Positions 1 to 11,778 of a stretch of 64,000 nt of DNA are shown here, in pieces. A program made the position numbers and the translations under genes. The first letter of the stretch is position 1. The number at the start of each line of letters is the position of its first letter. Origin of the DNA: Aplysia californica (lineage: Eukaryota > Mollusca > Gastropoda > Aplysiida > Aplysiidae); the NCBI RefSeq assembly GCF_000002075.1, contig NW_004797374.1:564693-628692 (forward strand), in the 5' to 3' direction. A model generated the notes under the pieces. The model was not told where the DNA came from. It saw nothing but the letters and a program-made list of their open reading frames with translations, and searched no databases.

Positions 1-445
1 ATTATATCACAACCCTTTGATCATATTAATTAAGCACAGACAGACGTATGCCTGTAAGCCTAATTATTATTAATGATAATAGGTGAAAAGTTGTTTACGA
101 ATATAAAATTAAAACATAAACAGAAACAAAACTGCTTAAACTAGATTCAACGCAATTCAAGGTATGGAAAAGCAAAGTTCAAAGACCAAAGTTCGAAGAT
201 TTGCTGAGCGACTGAGTGACTGAAGTGACCCTTGAAACTTGAGAGAGAGTGAAAAGTAAAGGGAAACAGAGAGCGAACACCGAACGGTTTTATCTTGCAG
301 ATTACAGTACTGCAGATGTGTTGTTCATGTCCCCTAACAGGTAGGTGATCTAGATTCTAGAAGGTATAGATCTAGGCTGTGCTGTTGGAACAGATAAAAT
401 GAAGACATGGCAAAATATATAATATATATAACAATACCGAGATGT
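1..445. other. No gene seen
   Basis: AT-rich DNA with scattered TCTAGA/AGATCT hexamers (350-375). No splice-supported coding sequence is visible. Confidence 0.5.
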
Positions 446-616
446 CGGAGTGTCCATGTACACGGCAACCGGGCACCTAGATCTAGTCTCAGTGTCACGT
501 ACACGGTAACCGGGCAGTCCAGAATTCCAAGTTCATCCGGTGTTGCCTTCACCCCACCCCTCCCCCTACTGTACCTTTAAAAAAAAGGTCGGCTCTATTT
601 CTCCAAGGCCGTCGTT

Positions 617-735
617 ATTCGGACTTGAGTCCGAATAACATTTTTTCATATTTGGACTCGAGTCCGAATAAAAAAATTTCTTATTCGGACTCGTGTCCGC
701 CGAATATGAAAAAATGTTATTCGGACTCGGGTCTG
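617..735. repeat. Cluster of tattcggactcgagtccgaata palindromes
   Basis: The region holds near-perfect palindromes of the form ttcggactcgagtccgaa (around 617-638, 652-670 and 682-703), linked by mirror-image arms aacattttttcatat and atatgaaaaaatgtt. The whole block can fold into a hairpin. A further copy is at 1505-1555. No protein gene is implied. Confidence 0.7.
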
Positions 736-911
736 GAAAAAAGGATGTGTCTTCGTTCTATAGATCTAACGTTCAGTGCTTCCAATTTTCCGCCATTTTT
801 TAGTTTCCCTCACACCTTATCTGCCGATCCAATGCCCGCCGCCTCATTGATACGCCCCCCCCCCCCACGTTTCCCACTTTCTTTGTTGTAGAAAAAGGTA
901 AAATTGAAGAT

Positions 912-1275
912 TAGCAGACCACCTGGCACCTGCATATTATGAGCTGTGTAAAAAAAAAAAAAGACTGATTCGTTCAAATACACTAGCCTGTGTCATATCG
1001 ATTGTTTACCAAGAAAAAATTGTGTTGCTGTGTAGAGCTGAGCATACGGCAACTTTTGATTCCTTAGACCAGCGCACAATTCATTACGTAGATCTACGTC
1101 AAGACTAGCTTGTTATTGTAATAATGATCAGTTGCCGGGGGGAAAAAGACTGACGCGTATGCGACTTTCAAAGCCCGGACCGATAGTGCCCCCCACCACC
1201 CTCCCCGACACGCACACAGCCACACGTGTGCAGGCCGCCCATCCGACCCCGACACACGCTAACGAGCCTTCTTTA
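912..1275. mobile_element. Partial copy of 'tggaactcggattcaa' DNA element
   Basis: Shares the internal segments ctgcatattatgagctgtg, tacgtcaagactagcttgtt, taatgatcagttgccgggg and gtgtgcaggccgcccatcc with the two full copies at 26631-27433 and 43987-44836. The terminal repeats are not seen here, so it is a truncated copy. Confidence 0.75.
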
Positions 1276-1504
1276 ATTGCTTCTGATGACCTCTTGACTA
1301 ATAAACATTTATTAGAAGCGCTCTAACTTTTCAGGCCGGCCTCAAATTCATCATAAGATTAAAACTCGGCTCCTGCACAAAACGCCTTTTTGCCCGAAGT
1401 GATCCCGGTCTCTACCCAGCCTGAGGCGAGTCACGAGTGAGGCAGGACAGGAAGCCGGATTCACGAGTCACAGGAAGTCGGAAGTGATGTCATGCTGGAC
1501 AAGA

Positions 1505-1556
1505 ATCAGAGTCCGAATAACATTTTTTCATATTCGGACTCGAGTCCGAATAATCA
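1505..1556. repeat. Second copy of the ttcggactcgagtccgaa palindrome
   Basis: Contains agtccgaataacatttttt followed by the complete palindrome ttcggactcgagtccgaa, as in the cluster at 617-735 about 900 bases away. Confidence 0.7.
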
Positions 1557-1659
1557 CTTCGTTTCTCCAAACGCTCGAGAAAATAAACTTGAACTCTATT
1601 TCTCTGAACGGCATCCGTTCTCTAGATTTTTTGGTTATTTGCGAATGAAGTGGCCCATG

Positions 1660-1815
1660 CGTTTGTGTGTGTGTGGGTGTGTGTGTGTGAGTGAGTGTGC
1701 TAGTGTGTGTGTGTCTGTGAGTGAGTGTGCGTGCGCGCGCGCGCGCGCGCGCGTGTGTGTGTGTGTATGAGTGTGCATATATAAATATATGTATGCGTGT
1801 GTGTGTGAGGCGTGA
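1660..1815. repeat. GT/GC microsatellite
   Basis: Alternating purine-pyrimidine tract of (GT)n with gcgcgcgcgcgcgcgcgcg in the middle, a sequence type prone to Z-DNA. Confidence 0.9.
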
Positions 1816-2490
1816 ATGGGGCGAGGGGGGTGGGGGGGGGTGGAAGGATTTATTTTGTTTTCATATAAGGATTATAGTTTTTGCTGGGTAACTAAATGCA
1901 AAATAGGTTACTGCCAAGGTCTATCAGTCTTGTTTTCTCGCGGTACTTTTTGAAGCATTTTCAAATGAAGTACCCGGTATAGTCCGGGAATGTGCCCAAA
2001 TTACTACTGAAGTATCTAAATGTTCAGACATTTAAAAATCTCTAGCTCTAGAATTTGAATTCGATGCAAAAAAAACCCAAAACTTTTTCCGAGTCCTCGC
2101 AGAATGGCAAAATGAAAGATGACGCCTAAATCTCTCAATTAACAAAAAAATTTTGAGAGCGGAAACTGTTGGGAGAATTAAAGTTCAAGTTATTTTCCCG
2201 AATGTTCGGAGAAGTAGACGCTTCGTTAAAAAAAATCAATAATCCCCCCATTCCGGAGCCCTATACTTCGCAGCTCACAGATTTTGAATGAACTTTGGTG
2301 ACCCCAACCAGTACTCACAATGTAATGCACCCCCTCAGGTTCACTGACGGGTCACGATGGCGAGCCGAGACGCTTGTATGACTTTTTTTTTCAGCAAGTG
2401 ACAGCACAGAACAAATTATATTGATTTATTTTCATTCCGGTTACTGTGTACGTAGGTACTGAGACTAGGTGCCCGGTTACCGTAATATTC

Positions 2491-3680
2491 ACAGTTAATG
2501 AGTTATATAATCTAGATCTAACATAAAATGTATTTAAAAAATTGGATGTGCAGATCTAGGTCTAGAGAGAGGCCTGGGTTGGAAGGCATAACCTGACCTG
2601 GCCATCAATTAGGCGCCTATTTATAATTTATAGAGGCACCAGCGTCCATGTCTAGATCTAGATAGAGTCCAGGTGCAGTTTTAGCCAACTCTTTCTCCTG
2701 TCTTTGAATTTACTATATTTTTCCAATAGTTACTTATAAATAATATTTTATGCCAATTGTTTACTTTCTCGCTTTTTATTCCAGCTGCGCCAAGATCGAC
2801 TGGATATTCAAAACTTTGCGCTGGAGTTAAGAATGCGTAAACCACGGCAATTTCATCATAATTTGTAGGTAGAGACCTAGATTCTAGATCTAGAGTAGGC
2901 CTAACTTAATGGCTTTAGGCCTTCCGTACTGATTTTGATTGCCATTGAGTATTGTAATAGAGTTCAGAGTGGTCGCTTGTTACGGAAGTCATCCCCCGTA
3001 ATTAAACATGAGAAAGTAAACAACTACCATTTTATGTACCCTGGCCTGTATATATCTATGATTTTCAACCTGGAATTTTGAAGAGATAATCGCACTACCA
3101 CTTCATATCAGTGTGATCGAATGGCTACAGATCGACTGCTGCAGATGCCCTATCCTTTTCGGTGACCCGTCACGCTAAATGCTAAATAGCTTTAACTTTG
3201 TAAATTTAAACTTCAGATTATGGTGGCTTGAGAAGATTTTTAGAGGACTGATCCAGAGCAAAAGGGCTTTGATGAATGCACAATATAATTGGATCAAATA
3301 TTTGTTCTTGGCTTTTGCCCTTTTTCTCAAAATTAAAAATAAAACACACTCGTCTTGAAGTGAAACCTGTTGTTTGGTCATTCAATCAGGTAGTGTGTTA
3401 GTGTTGTTTGTTTTGCTTTTAAGTTGTCTTTTTACTCCTGAGCAGTGTTCATTTTGTTTGGGATTTATTTTTTGGTTTCCATTTTTTACTGTGGCACAAA
3501 AAATTTGTCTCTTTCCTCCCATGTTTGTTAAATCTGTCCATCTCTATCTGTCTCTCAACTCTCTCGGATTGATCTTGAATCTCGCCCTGCTTCCCTCCCC
3601 CCTTTGCTAAGTCATGTTCGAGAATCTGCTGGGGGGATAGTAAAATTGTAAAGGGCATTTCTTCACACACACAATTCACA
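2491..3680. other. No gene seen
   Basis: AT-rich spacer with scattered tagatctag motifs (2510-2680, 2878-2895). No coding exon is recognised. Confidence 0.4.
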
Positions 3681-3682
3681 GA

Positions 3683-3738
3683 CCTACATGACCTTGATGT
3701 AGTTATTTTGCGAGTGCCGTAAGACTTTTACCAAACTA
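3683..3738 (+). repeat. SINE tail fragment (gacctt...gcgagtgccgtaa)
   Basis: A worn copy of the SINE 3' tail shared with 6017-6065 and 16061-16125: catgacctt, then gcgagtgccgtaagactttt. Confidence 0.6.
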
Positions 3739-3798
3739 AATTAAAGACCCACACCGCACACACATTCTCAATATATACAAAAACTACTGTGTTATATG

Positions 3799-4220
3799 TG
3801 GCGTCGATGGCCTAGTGGTTAAGTTACGGGACCCGTAATTATGAGTTTGTGGGTTCGGTGGGTCAAGCAGTGGGGTGGACGTTGTGTCTTGCCTGGGAAA
3901 GGCACTAACACGAATTTTCCTCACTTCACCCAGGTGGGAATGGGTACCCGGCCATAGACAGCCAAAACTTTTGTCAGTATGTTAGTGTTTTAGAGCCTAT
4001 GGCTGCTTGCACTGTATGCTTCCCAGGAAGTTGAGGTTGTTTCAGAATGTTCTTAGGTCTGCTTGGGTAATAGTATAGATTGTGAAGTGCGTAGAGCTTG
4101 CTGTTGAGCGGGGATTTGTGCTATACAAATGATATCTATTATTATTATTATTATATAAATATCATTATTTTTATTATTATTATTATTATTGTTATTGTTA
4201 TTGTTATTGTTATTATTATA
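3799..4220 (+). mobile_element. tRNA-derived SINE with (ATT)n tail
   Basis: The head has a pol III A-box-like tggcctagtgg at about 3809 and a B-box-like gggttcggtgg at about 3852. The body has ggaaaggcactaacacgaat and tcacttcacccaggtgggaa. The end reads gcggggatttgtgctatac, then (ATT)n. This layout (tRNA head, conserved core, L2-like tail, trinucleotide run) is that of core-containing animal SINEs. The copy looks nearly full length. Confidence 0.8.
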
Positions 4221-5104
4221 ATTTTAAATAACATAATACTGTGGAATCCTGCTAAATAGCAAGAGGGAGGGGACTGGTGCAAAAAAATTCGTTATAACAA
4301 GATTCACGTTTTAAGGGATCCAATAATAAATAATAAAGGGAAATAATAAAGTAGGCCTAATCTATGAGTTTGGTGTTCTGTTTATTTCTCTAACTTGCCC
4401 GCTGTGTTGTCCTCCACCCCACCACAACCTGTAGTGCGTTCCGTTTTCTTGCCCAGAGCCCAGACTGGGTACAAAACACACCCTGCCCATGTCACACATT
4501 TGCTCCATCCATCACAGCACTGTGACCTCTCCGTCCCCGCATCTGAGAACAAGTGAGAGGCATGGTAATGGTAGCCGGTAGGCCTAGATAATCTAGACTA
4601 GGCTGGCCTAGGCCTATCACGTGATGCGTTCTGCTTGTCTGTTCATGCCACGCCCTCCCCACTCATTCCTTCCAGCCTTCAATGCTGGTGCAGATGGGCT
4701 CTCCCATTCTTTGTTTCGCTAGATCACCAACAAGTTTCTCAACTAGCGAGGTTTTACGTGTTATGTATTGGCCTATGCCCTGTGCACACCAGCAGCAATA
4801 GTCAGCTATAATTCAACTTGCGTGTTTTTTCAATTGCACTATCAATATTTTTTTTCAAAGATAAAGAAGGTAAAAAAGGTGGTTTTAGAATAGTTTCTTT
4901 ACAACAGACTTCTTGTTATTTCAGGACTCGTTAAAAGTGGATTCTGATTATGATGATGATAATTAATTATTATTATATTATTAATTATTATTATTATTAC
5001 ATTATATTGTAATATTAGTATTATTATTATTAATTGTTATGATTATTATTATGATTATATATATATCATGATTATTCTTCTTCTGATCCCTGTGTTTTTC
5101 TCAG
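4221..5104. other. AT-rich spacer and probable ECI upstream intron
   Basis: Contains a possible DNA-element end at 4238 (tactgtggaatcctgct) and AT-rich (ATT)n tracts at 4955-5075. It ends at the acceptor ctcag of the first ECI coding exon. Confidence 0.4.
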
Positions 5105-5577
5105 CGTTTTGTGGACATTACAAGTATGAACGTACCGCAGCTGAATAAGCCAGTGAGAGAGATCAATGGCTTGTCTCTTCACTACGTAGACAGTGTGGCT
5201 GTCATCATGATGAACAGGGGGGAGAACAGACTGAACATTGCCCTCATGGATGATCTCAGCTCACTGCTGGATGATGCAGTCAGGTAAACATGTGGGTTTG
5301 TTTCTTTTTTTCTTTTTTTTTTTCATTGTGTAGAATCAGAGGTGTTAGTTTTCCTGATCCACACCAACATGCAAGCATGCACACAGACACACGCACACAC
5401 ACACGCACACGCACACACACACTCTCACACCCTGCTTTCACACACCACACACAATTCACAGATCAGATCCACATTCTCTACATACGAAAACTATGAGTAG
5501 AGGCCAAGGATGAAGAAATACTTCTTAAAACTTTTAAAAACACACACTCTCTCTCTCTCTGTCAGTCTGTCTGTCTT

Positions 5578-5609
<32 letters not shown>

Positions 5610-8600
5610 AGGCCGTAAAACATATTCCTTTTGGGAAGGAATTCCAAATCCAAGATGCATACGAAGAAAAAGCTTTTCCGCCCAACTTGCTTGACCTAAC
5701 ATTGTGTACTCTCAAGATTCTCATCTGCAAATCTCAAATGTCCTGATGCTGCGTATCACTCAATAAGGTTTTGCTTTAAGGTTTTTTGCTGCTTCATTGT
5801 TCATTTTATATATAGAAAAATGGCTTCACTTTTAACCATCTCCACGCCAGAGGAGTTTCCTTGCTTGTGTAACTTGACCTGAATAGGTGGTGTTCGTGGG
5901 TGGTTGGCGGGTGCTCTGGTGTGGTTTGCTCCTTCTCTTCTACCGAACATCTATCATCCTGATCTTTCCTCCTTCTTTTTTGTGTTTGTTACTCTTTTGT
6001 AACACCTCTCATCTTCAGCACTTATATGACCTTATTGTGTTGCAAGTGCTGTAAAACTCTTACTAGAACTACAGCTAAAAGGTGGTGTTGGGAGAGGTGA
6101 GTCACCTGCTTTTTTATCATAAAAGTAAACAAGACCAAAATCTAGACAAATGTAAAAAATAAAAAAGTACATATGTGTTGCGACGTGGTGGAATCTGGCC
6201 CTCGTCAATTTTTGGGCTTTTGGAGTTATTGGTATCATCTTAAAGCTTGTTCATTTGTCTTGCTTTTGATTTAAAAAGAAATATCCAAATATCTTGGATT
6301 AAACTCAAGATATCTGCAATTGAAGTAAATGAGGTGGCCTGATTTCACAGTGGTTAAATTATCAAGAAAATGTCCGCCAAAGTTTGGTAACTTCAATAGC
6401 TAAAGAGTCTTTGAAAACTGAATAATGACATATTTTGTCCCTTTAATCAATGTTTTTCGGTAGAATTCACATGGAAATGTGTTTTTATATGGACATAAAA
6501 AAAATTAAGCCAAAAAATACGAGTTGGATGACAATTTCCTAACTGGCAGAAAAATGCCTGTTTCTTTGATTTCATTATTTTGACGAGCGCCTGATTTCAC
6601 CACGCTGCCTCACGTATGAGTTCTGGTGTTAAAATTTAGCATTACAGTGATGACAGATCTTGGTTTGGCACGGAAAAAGTTTAATATCCCACCATTCTTT
6701 TACATTAAAAAAAAATTTTTTTTTTCAGAAACGAGTCCTGCACTGGTGTAATTACCACTGGAGGGGGAAAGTTTTTTTCTAATGGGTTAGACCTGGAGTT
6801 TATGAAATCTTCCTCCCCAGAGGATGGCAAGAGGTTCTTTCAGAAGCTTTTTCAACTCCTAAAGAAGATCCTTATCTTCCCAGTTCCCACAGTGGCAGCC
6901 ATTAATGGTAAACAGACACTCTATAATTTTTTTTGCTGTTTTTTTTGGTTTGTTTTGTAAATCTCCTGAATGCAGGGTAATTCTAATTCTGTTGTGTTCT
7001 TGATGGGCTCAGTTTGAAGATTCTCTTTGTGAGTTGTTTTTGACTGATATATATGTATATATAATACACATATATGTACACAAACACCTGTCGTTCTTGT
7101 GCTAGTTACTCTCTTATATTATAACACCTCTCACCTTCGAATTGTGTTGCAAGGGCCGTAAAACTCTCAGTTAAGATATAGGCCATATATCTGCTGTGTG
7201 TATGGTTTTTTTTTTGCTGTTTAGATGCTCTGTAACAGTTGTGGAAAAATTAAATCTCATAATTTTTTTGGTATTCTTCCATACTAATTTTTCAAAATTG
7301 AACTAATATATTCAAATTGTATTGGCTATCTAATTAAAGGTAAATTAACCTACCTGTTTGAGTTTATATTTTTTAACCCACATATGCATTGCAGCCTCTT
7401 GATAGCGACATCGTCCGGACCAGACAAAAATGTCGTTATAGAGAATTGTTATTATAAAGAGCAACCAAAAGTTACTAATGATATATAATATAAGGAAAAA
7501 ATCGGGACCTAGGCACCATGTCACTATACAGAAGATGTTGTTATATCGAAGGTCGTTATTATAGACAGGCTGCACTGTGTATATGAATTATTTATATTTA
7601 AGTACAAGATGCACATCAGCATTTTAATGGTCGCGCGCCCTTAATGTATGGATAGGGAGGAAGTAGCACTCTGTTTACCAGTGGCATAACCTCCCCCCCC
7701 CCCCCCAACCAGTGGCGGTGGGTAGTGAAGTAGTGAAGGGCTCAGGGGCTTGAGCTCCCCCCCAAAAAACCCCCAACTCTATCCCAAAGCAAATGAAAGT
7801 TTCTTAAATAACGAAATAAGCAGTTGAAACCAGTATGATCCCTTGCAATGAACACAAAGTGATCGACTTGGCGGCTTGCTCGTTTATCGAATCACAGTTG
7901 TCAGCGCTTTCAACTATAGTAACCTAACAGCCAATCAAATTTCTTTAGGGCTCAGCAAAGGATGAGCCCATTCCGTAATGAAACTCTTTTTGTTAAAAGG
8001 TAGAAGACTGGAAAAAATAACACTGTACTGAGGGCTCACACTCTCCTAGCCCTGACAATGGGGTGAAGGTTTTGAACATACTTTCCCCCAGTGACACAGA
8101 TAACTATTTGCTCATTGAATCTTTGTTTGGTGTGTTCTACTTTCCGCGACTACACGCCTTATTCAGTTATTAGACGGAATATGTTTGAAGTGCTGTGTGT
8201 GCATGTTTTTGTTTGTGCCACTAATGTTTAACAAGTTTTAAATCACGTCAAACCACTTTTAAGGCAACTTTTTCATCCAGAACAATCAAACTTAGAACAA
8301 AGAGATTGAAGACAAAGGTGACTTTTCTCGTTTGAATGGTTCTCAAAATGCCGTGGCTCACCGTGACTATAGAAGAATCAGTACTGTTTAGGTCTTATTG
8401 CTTGCTGTTTTGTGGTAAAGAAGTGGAAGCAACCGAAGCCCCTCCTAAAATTTGGTCCTCCCACCGNNNNNNNNNNNNNNNNNNNNNNNNNNNNNNNNNN
8501 NNNNNNNNNNNNNNNNNNNNNNNNNNNNNNNNNNNNNNNNNNNNNNNNNNNNNNNNNNNNNNNNNNNNNNNNNNNNNNNNNNNNNNNNNNNNNNNNNNNN

Positions 8601-10109
8601 NNNNNNNNNNNNNNNNNNNNNNNNNNNNNNNNNNNNNNNNNNNNNNNNNNNNNNNNNNNNNNNNNNNNNNNNNNNNNNNNNNNNNNNNNNNNNNNNNNNN
8701 NNNNNNNNNNNNNNNNNNNNNNNNNNNNNNNNNNNNNNNNNNNNNNNNNNNNNNNNNNNNNNNNNNNNNNNNNNNNNNNNNNNNNNNNNNNNNNNNNNNN
8801 NNNNNNNNNNNNNNNNNNNNNNNNNNNNNNNNNNNNNNNNNNNNNNNNNNNNNNNNNNNNNNNNNNNNNNNNNNNNNNNNNNNNNNNNNNNNNNNNNNNN
8901 NNNNNNNNNNNNNNNNNNNNNNNNNNNNNNNNNNNNNNNNNNNNNNNNNNNNNNNNNNNNNNNNNNNNNNNNNNNNNNNNNNNNNNNNNNNNNNNNNNNN
9001 NNNNNNNNNNNNNNNNNNNNNNNNNNNNNNNNNNNNNNNNNNNNNNNNNNNNNNNNNNNNNNNNNNNNNNNNNNNNNNNNNNNNNNNNNNNNNNNNNNNN
9101 NNNNNNNNNNNNNNNNNNNNNNNNNNNNNNNNNNNNNNNNNNNNNNNNNNNNNNNNNNNNNNNNNNNNNNNNNNNNNNNNNNNNNNNNNNNNNNNNNNNN
9201 NNNNNNNNNNNNNNNNNNNNNGGGAGGGAGGTGGGGAGAGGGGGAGGGAGGTAGAGAGACAGGGGGTGGAAGGGGGGAGGATGGGAGAGGGGTGGATGAG
9301 AAGGAGAAAGAGAGGGAAAAAACTTTGCACATACCATATATTGCTATTGATGCCACCAACCTCTCTTGCTTTCACATTTAGTGTAACATGCTCATTGAGA
9401 AATTGGCTGAAGTCATTCTGAAATTTTTGCGATTGTGGTATGTGTCTTAAATTTGACAAAGAATAGTATAACACAGATAGCTTGAATTCATCAAGACCAG
9501 CCTCAATAGCTTGAGGGATCCATAGTTCGAGGGATATCTCTCTAAGACAAATAAGAAAGAAAAAAATGGGATGGCAGGCACAGTTCGACAGATGCGTGAT
9601 TTCAAGTTGTCTATATTAAACCTATCCGTGTTCTTCTGTTCATGTAGCCTATAAGAAAACAATTCAGGACCTGAATATCTGTTCACTATGTGCATATTTC
9701 GCTATGTGTGTGCTAGACTGATGTTTGTGCTCATATGACCTTATGCAGTTGCGAGCACCGTAAGACTCTTACTAAAAAATAAAAAAAAAGACTGATGTTA
9801 GGCTTGATATTTTAAATTCTATCTATCCTCAGAGCTAAATTAGGAGCAGGCCCAAACGGGCACAATGCCCTTGTTCTGGCATTTCGTTACACAGCGCAGG
9901 AGGCCCTCCGAGCCGGCATTGTGCACACAGTGACATCAGAGGCACTCCTCATCAAGGAGTCGGCGAGGGTTATCGAAGGACTTCATGTCAAACAGCTTCT
10001 TCCCCGAGACAGCTTGGTCAACATGAAAAGGGATGTCTATGAGCTTGTGTTGCAAGACTTGGACACTGATGTTGACAGAGCCATGTCCGTTTTTAAATCT
10101 TTGCTTTAG
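5105..10109 (+). CDS. Enoyl-CoA delta isomerase / enoyl-CoA hydratase family protein (one exon lost in gap)
   Basis: Visible exons are 5105-5283 (ATG at 5126), 6729-6907 and 9833-10109 (stop TAG), each with AG/GT borders and compatible phases (2, 1, then entry with one base). The protein starts MNVPQLNKPVREINGL. It contains GGGKFFSNGLDLEFMK, the first oxyanion-hole segment of the crotonase fold, and ends in a helical region with YTAQEALRAGIVHTV. This pattern resembles the plant-type peroxisomal enoyl-CoA delta isomerases, which move the double bond of 3-enoyl-CoA during oxidation of unsaturated fatty acids. About 45 residues are missing between exons 2 and 4. They should hold the second oxyanion loop (after AAING) and the catalytic acid, so activity cannot be judged. 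The 755 Ns at 8467-9221 are the likely place. The C-terminus KSLL is not a standard peroxisomal PTS1. A 5' non-coding exon probably lies upstream, because an acceptor AG precedes the ATG exon. Confidence 0.85.
5375..5610. repeat. CA and CT microsatellites in ECI intron 1
   Basis: A (CA)n tract at about 5385-5425 and a (CT)n tract at about 5536-5608, about 100 bases or more downstream of the first coding exon. Confidence 0.9.
5885..6065 (+). mobile_element. Gastropod-type SINE, copy with tail hairpin
   Basis: Carries the shared body ggcgggtgctctggtgtggt, then catctatcatcctgatc, and the tail cagcacttatatgacctt followed by gcaagtgctgtaaaactctt. The tail can fold as AGCACTT/AAGTGCT. The same unit recurs about fifteen times on both strands of this window. 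Confidence 0.8.
6174..6613. mobile_element. MITE family A, copy 1
   Basis: About 440 bases between imperfect terminal inverted repeats related to gtgaggcagcgtggtggaat (right end ttgacgagcgcctgatttca ... cgctgcctcac). Internal sequence such as ggagttattggtatcatctt is shared with the copies at 17965, 27437 and 58076. Non-coding. It lies in ECI intron 1, ending about 110 bases before exon 2. Confidence 0.85.
7108..7170 (+). repeat. SINE tail fragment
   Basis: Worn copy of the tail: ttataacacctctcacctt, then gcaagggccgtaaaactct. Confidence 0.6.
7388..7578. mobile_element. Pogo-like MITE, copy 1
   Basis: Ends gcagcctcttgatagcgac and gtcgttattatagacaggct followed by gcactg are inverted. Internal aaaatgtcgttatagag is shared with the copy at 21829-22062. 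The CAGTGCAGCCTC-type ends recall the pogo/Tigger group of DNA transposons. Confidence 0.8.
7579..8466. other. Spacer in ECI intron; no exon seen
   Basis: Includes C-rich runs (7692-7707, 7757-7764) but no segment resembling the missing crotonase exon. Confidence 0.4.
8467..9221. other. Assembly gap (755 Ns)
   Basis: A run of N from 8467 to 9221, flanked on the right by a G/A-rich low-complexity tract (9222-9310). It falls in the enoyl-CoA isomerase intron region where one coding exon is expected. Open frames across the gap are artefacts. Confidence 0.99.
9716..9776 (+). repeat. SINE tail with GTGCTC/GAGCAC stem
   Basis: Reads gtgctcatatgaccttatg then cagttgcgagcaccgtaag. The stem bases differ from other copies but still pair. 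Confidence 0.75.
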
Positions 10110-10604
10110 TGTGTTGTGTAATGCTTGGTGCATACAGGGTGATCCCAAAAAAACATTAAAACTTTTTTCGTAAATATTTTCCTCCACACTGAAGCTTTCT
10201 TCATCTTCAAATTTGAACACAATATTCCCCATTCCAAAGGAATTTGACTGATATTTATTTTTGATGATTCCACTAAATAATTCTGCAGTATAATGCGCAT
10301 TAGAAAAACAACCCATTATTTGCTTTTGTCCCCTTTTATTACACTACACAGGAGTACGCATTACCACAAAATGTCGTGAAAAATTCTGGACGGACCTGGG
10401 GAGACACAGGCACTAGGATCGCCAAGACCAGTGGTTCATGCAAGATGGGGCCAATCGCCACGTTTCTGTCAGATAAATGACATGGCCAGCTGACCATCTT
10501 GGAGATCGTGTGATCAGTCGCAGAAGTGAACACATTTAATTGATTTTGTTTATGTAGTCTTAGTAAGGTTTTATGGCGTTCGCAACTGCATTAGGTCGTA
10601 TGAT
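10110..10604. other. ECI 3' flank with possible mariner-like end and SINE tail
   Basis: Begins after the ECI stop. acagggtgatcccaaaaaaa at 10135 resembles mariner-type termini; the other end is not clear. 10555-10605 is a minus-strand SINE tail (tagtaaggttttatggcgtt, then cgcaactgcattaggtc). Confidence 0.4.
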
Positions 10605-11058
10605 TTTGTTTATATGCTAAGGAGATATTTGATTGATTTTGTGAAGGGTAGACCTATGCAGATATTTTGTCCGCAAAGACAATTTTAAAAAACCTAAACA
10701 GAAAAACTCTACTTTCAAACACTATTCTGCATTCTAGTCAATGATGCTTTGTTGAATGAGCTGTGATAAAAAGGAAATACATGTATAACCTGCATAATTG
10801 ATTCGTAACTCAACATAATATTTTGTTTGGCACAATTACTATGCATGTAGAAGACTAGTACCATATAGTTGAATATAATTCTGTATTCCTCAGAGTGATT
10901 GGAGGTCGGCCTACTTTATACTTTATGATGCTGTTGTTTTTTTATGTCCATTGCCATCAATTTGGAAATATAATGATGTTTGCGTATTGCATTTTTATTT
11001 GAAATACATAATTACGTTTCCATTATATTGACGGCAATGGACCCAAAAATATAATTTC

Positions 11059-11064
11059 AATAAA
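11059..11064 (+). terminator. Candidate ECI polyadenylation signal
   Basis: AATAAA about 950 bases after the ECI stop codon, followed by a T-rich stretch. There is no transcript evidence. Confidence 0.3.
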
Positions 11065-11287
11065 AACAAATTTCAAATTTTTTTTCTTTGCACATTTTTT
11101 TAACAGCTAGTTGACAATATATATTGAATACTGGGGCAATTTTCACGTCAAATTGAAACTGTTCACGGGCCTGATCTGGCCCATGGAGCCTGAGTTTGCC
11201 CATGCCTGTTTTAGTTATTTTAGACTATTGCTTTTGGTCTCTGGTTTTGTCTCGGAAATGGTGAGATTTGTATTTTTCAGCTTACTT

Positions 11288-11778
11288 GCGGTGGAAACCG
11301 TGACAGGGATCTGGTATTTACAGTGATTTAAAAAAAATCCCTGTTTTTTTCCTATTCTTTGTCTCTATTAAAAGTTATCAGCAATAACAGGGCCTCATCG
11401 GAGCCTCAGGGACAAAGGCTCGTTAACAATGTGTAAAAAGTAAGATAGAGAGAGAGAGAGAGAGAGAAACGCAGTGATGGAGCAAGCCCATGTAAGCCAC
11501 GCCACTCTAAGCACACACAGTGGGTGAAGCGAGAGAGGGCTGCAGTGTAGTCTACTACAGATTTCAATCTAGCCCTAACCCAACTAACTACACGAACTCA
11601 TGGCAAAAAAGCCCTGTTGGCGGATACTTGTGGCAAGGGAAACTACCCATGAATAAATACAGCTGGATTAGTCCACAAATGCCTACTTCCCTTGCATTTC
11701 TGATTTAACAGGGATCTGATATATACAGAACTTTTTTTCGGATCCCACCGTCCCTTTTATATCAGGTTTCCACTGTAT
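11288..11778. mobile_element. Small DNA element with ggtggaaacc ends
   Basis: Left end gcggtggaaaccgtgacagg and right end atatcaggtttccactgta are inverted. The subterminal cagggatctggtatttacag also has an inverted partner near 11708-11726 (cagggatctgatatatacag in direct form). About 490 bases, non-coding. Confidence 0.5.

Larger units (their letters stand above)
446..2490. repeat. Region bounded by inverted repeat with 'acggtaaccgggca' core
   Basis: Two direct copies of a roughly 19-base motif (456-474 and 498-516, core acggtaaccgggca, with cctagatctagtctcagt between them) face an inverted copy at 2446-2486 (actgagactaggtgcccgg). This could be the ends of a 2 kb element that later received other insertions: the palindrome clusters at 617-735 and 1505-1555, and a partial element at 912-1275. 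The inner part is AT-rich, with a GT microsatellite at 1660-1815. Boundaries are tentative. Confidence 0.35.

Noticed and set aside
8336-9474. Several long open frames of 280-360 codons on both strands
   Set aside because: They run through the block of Ns, which is read as X. They are artefacts of the gap.
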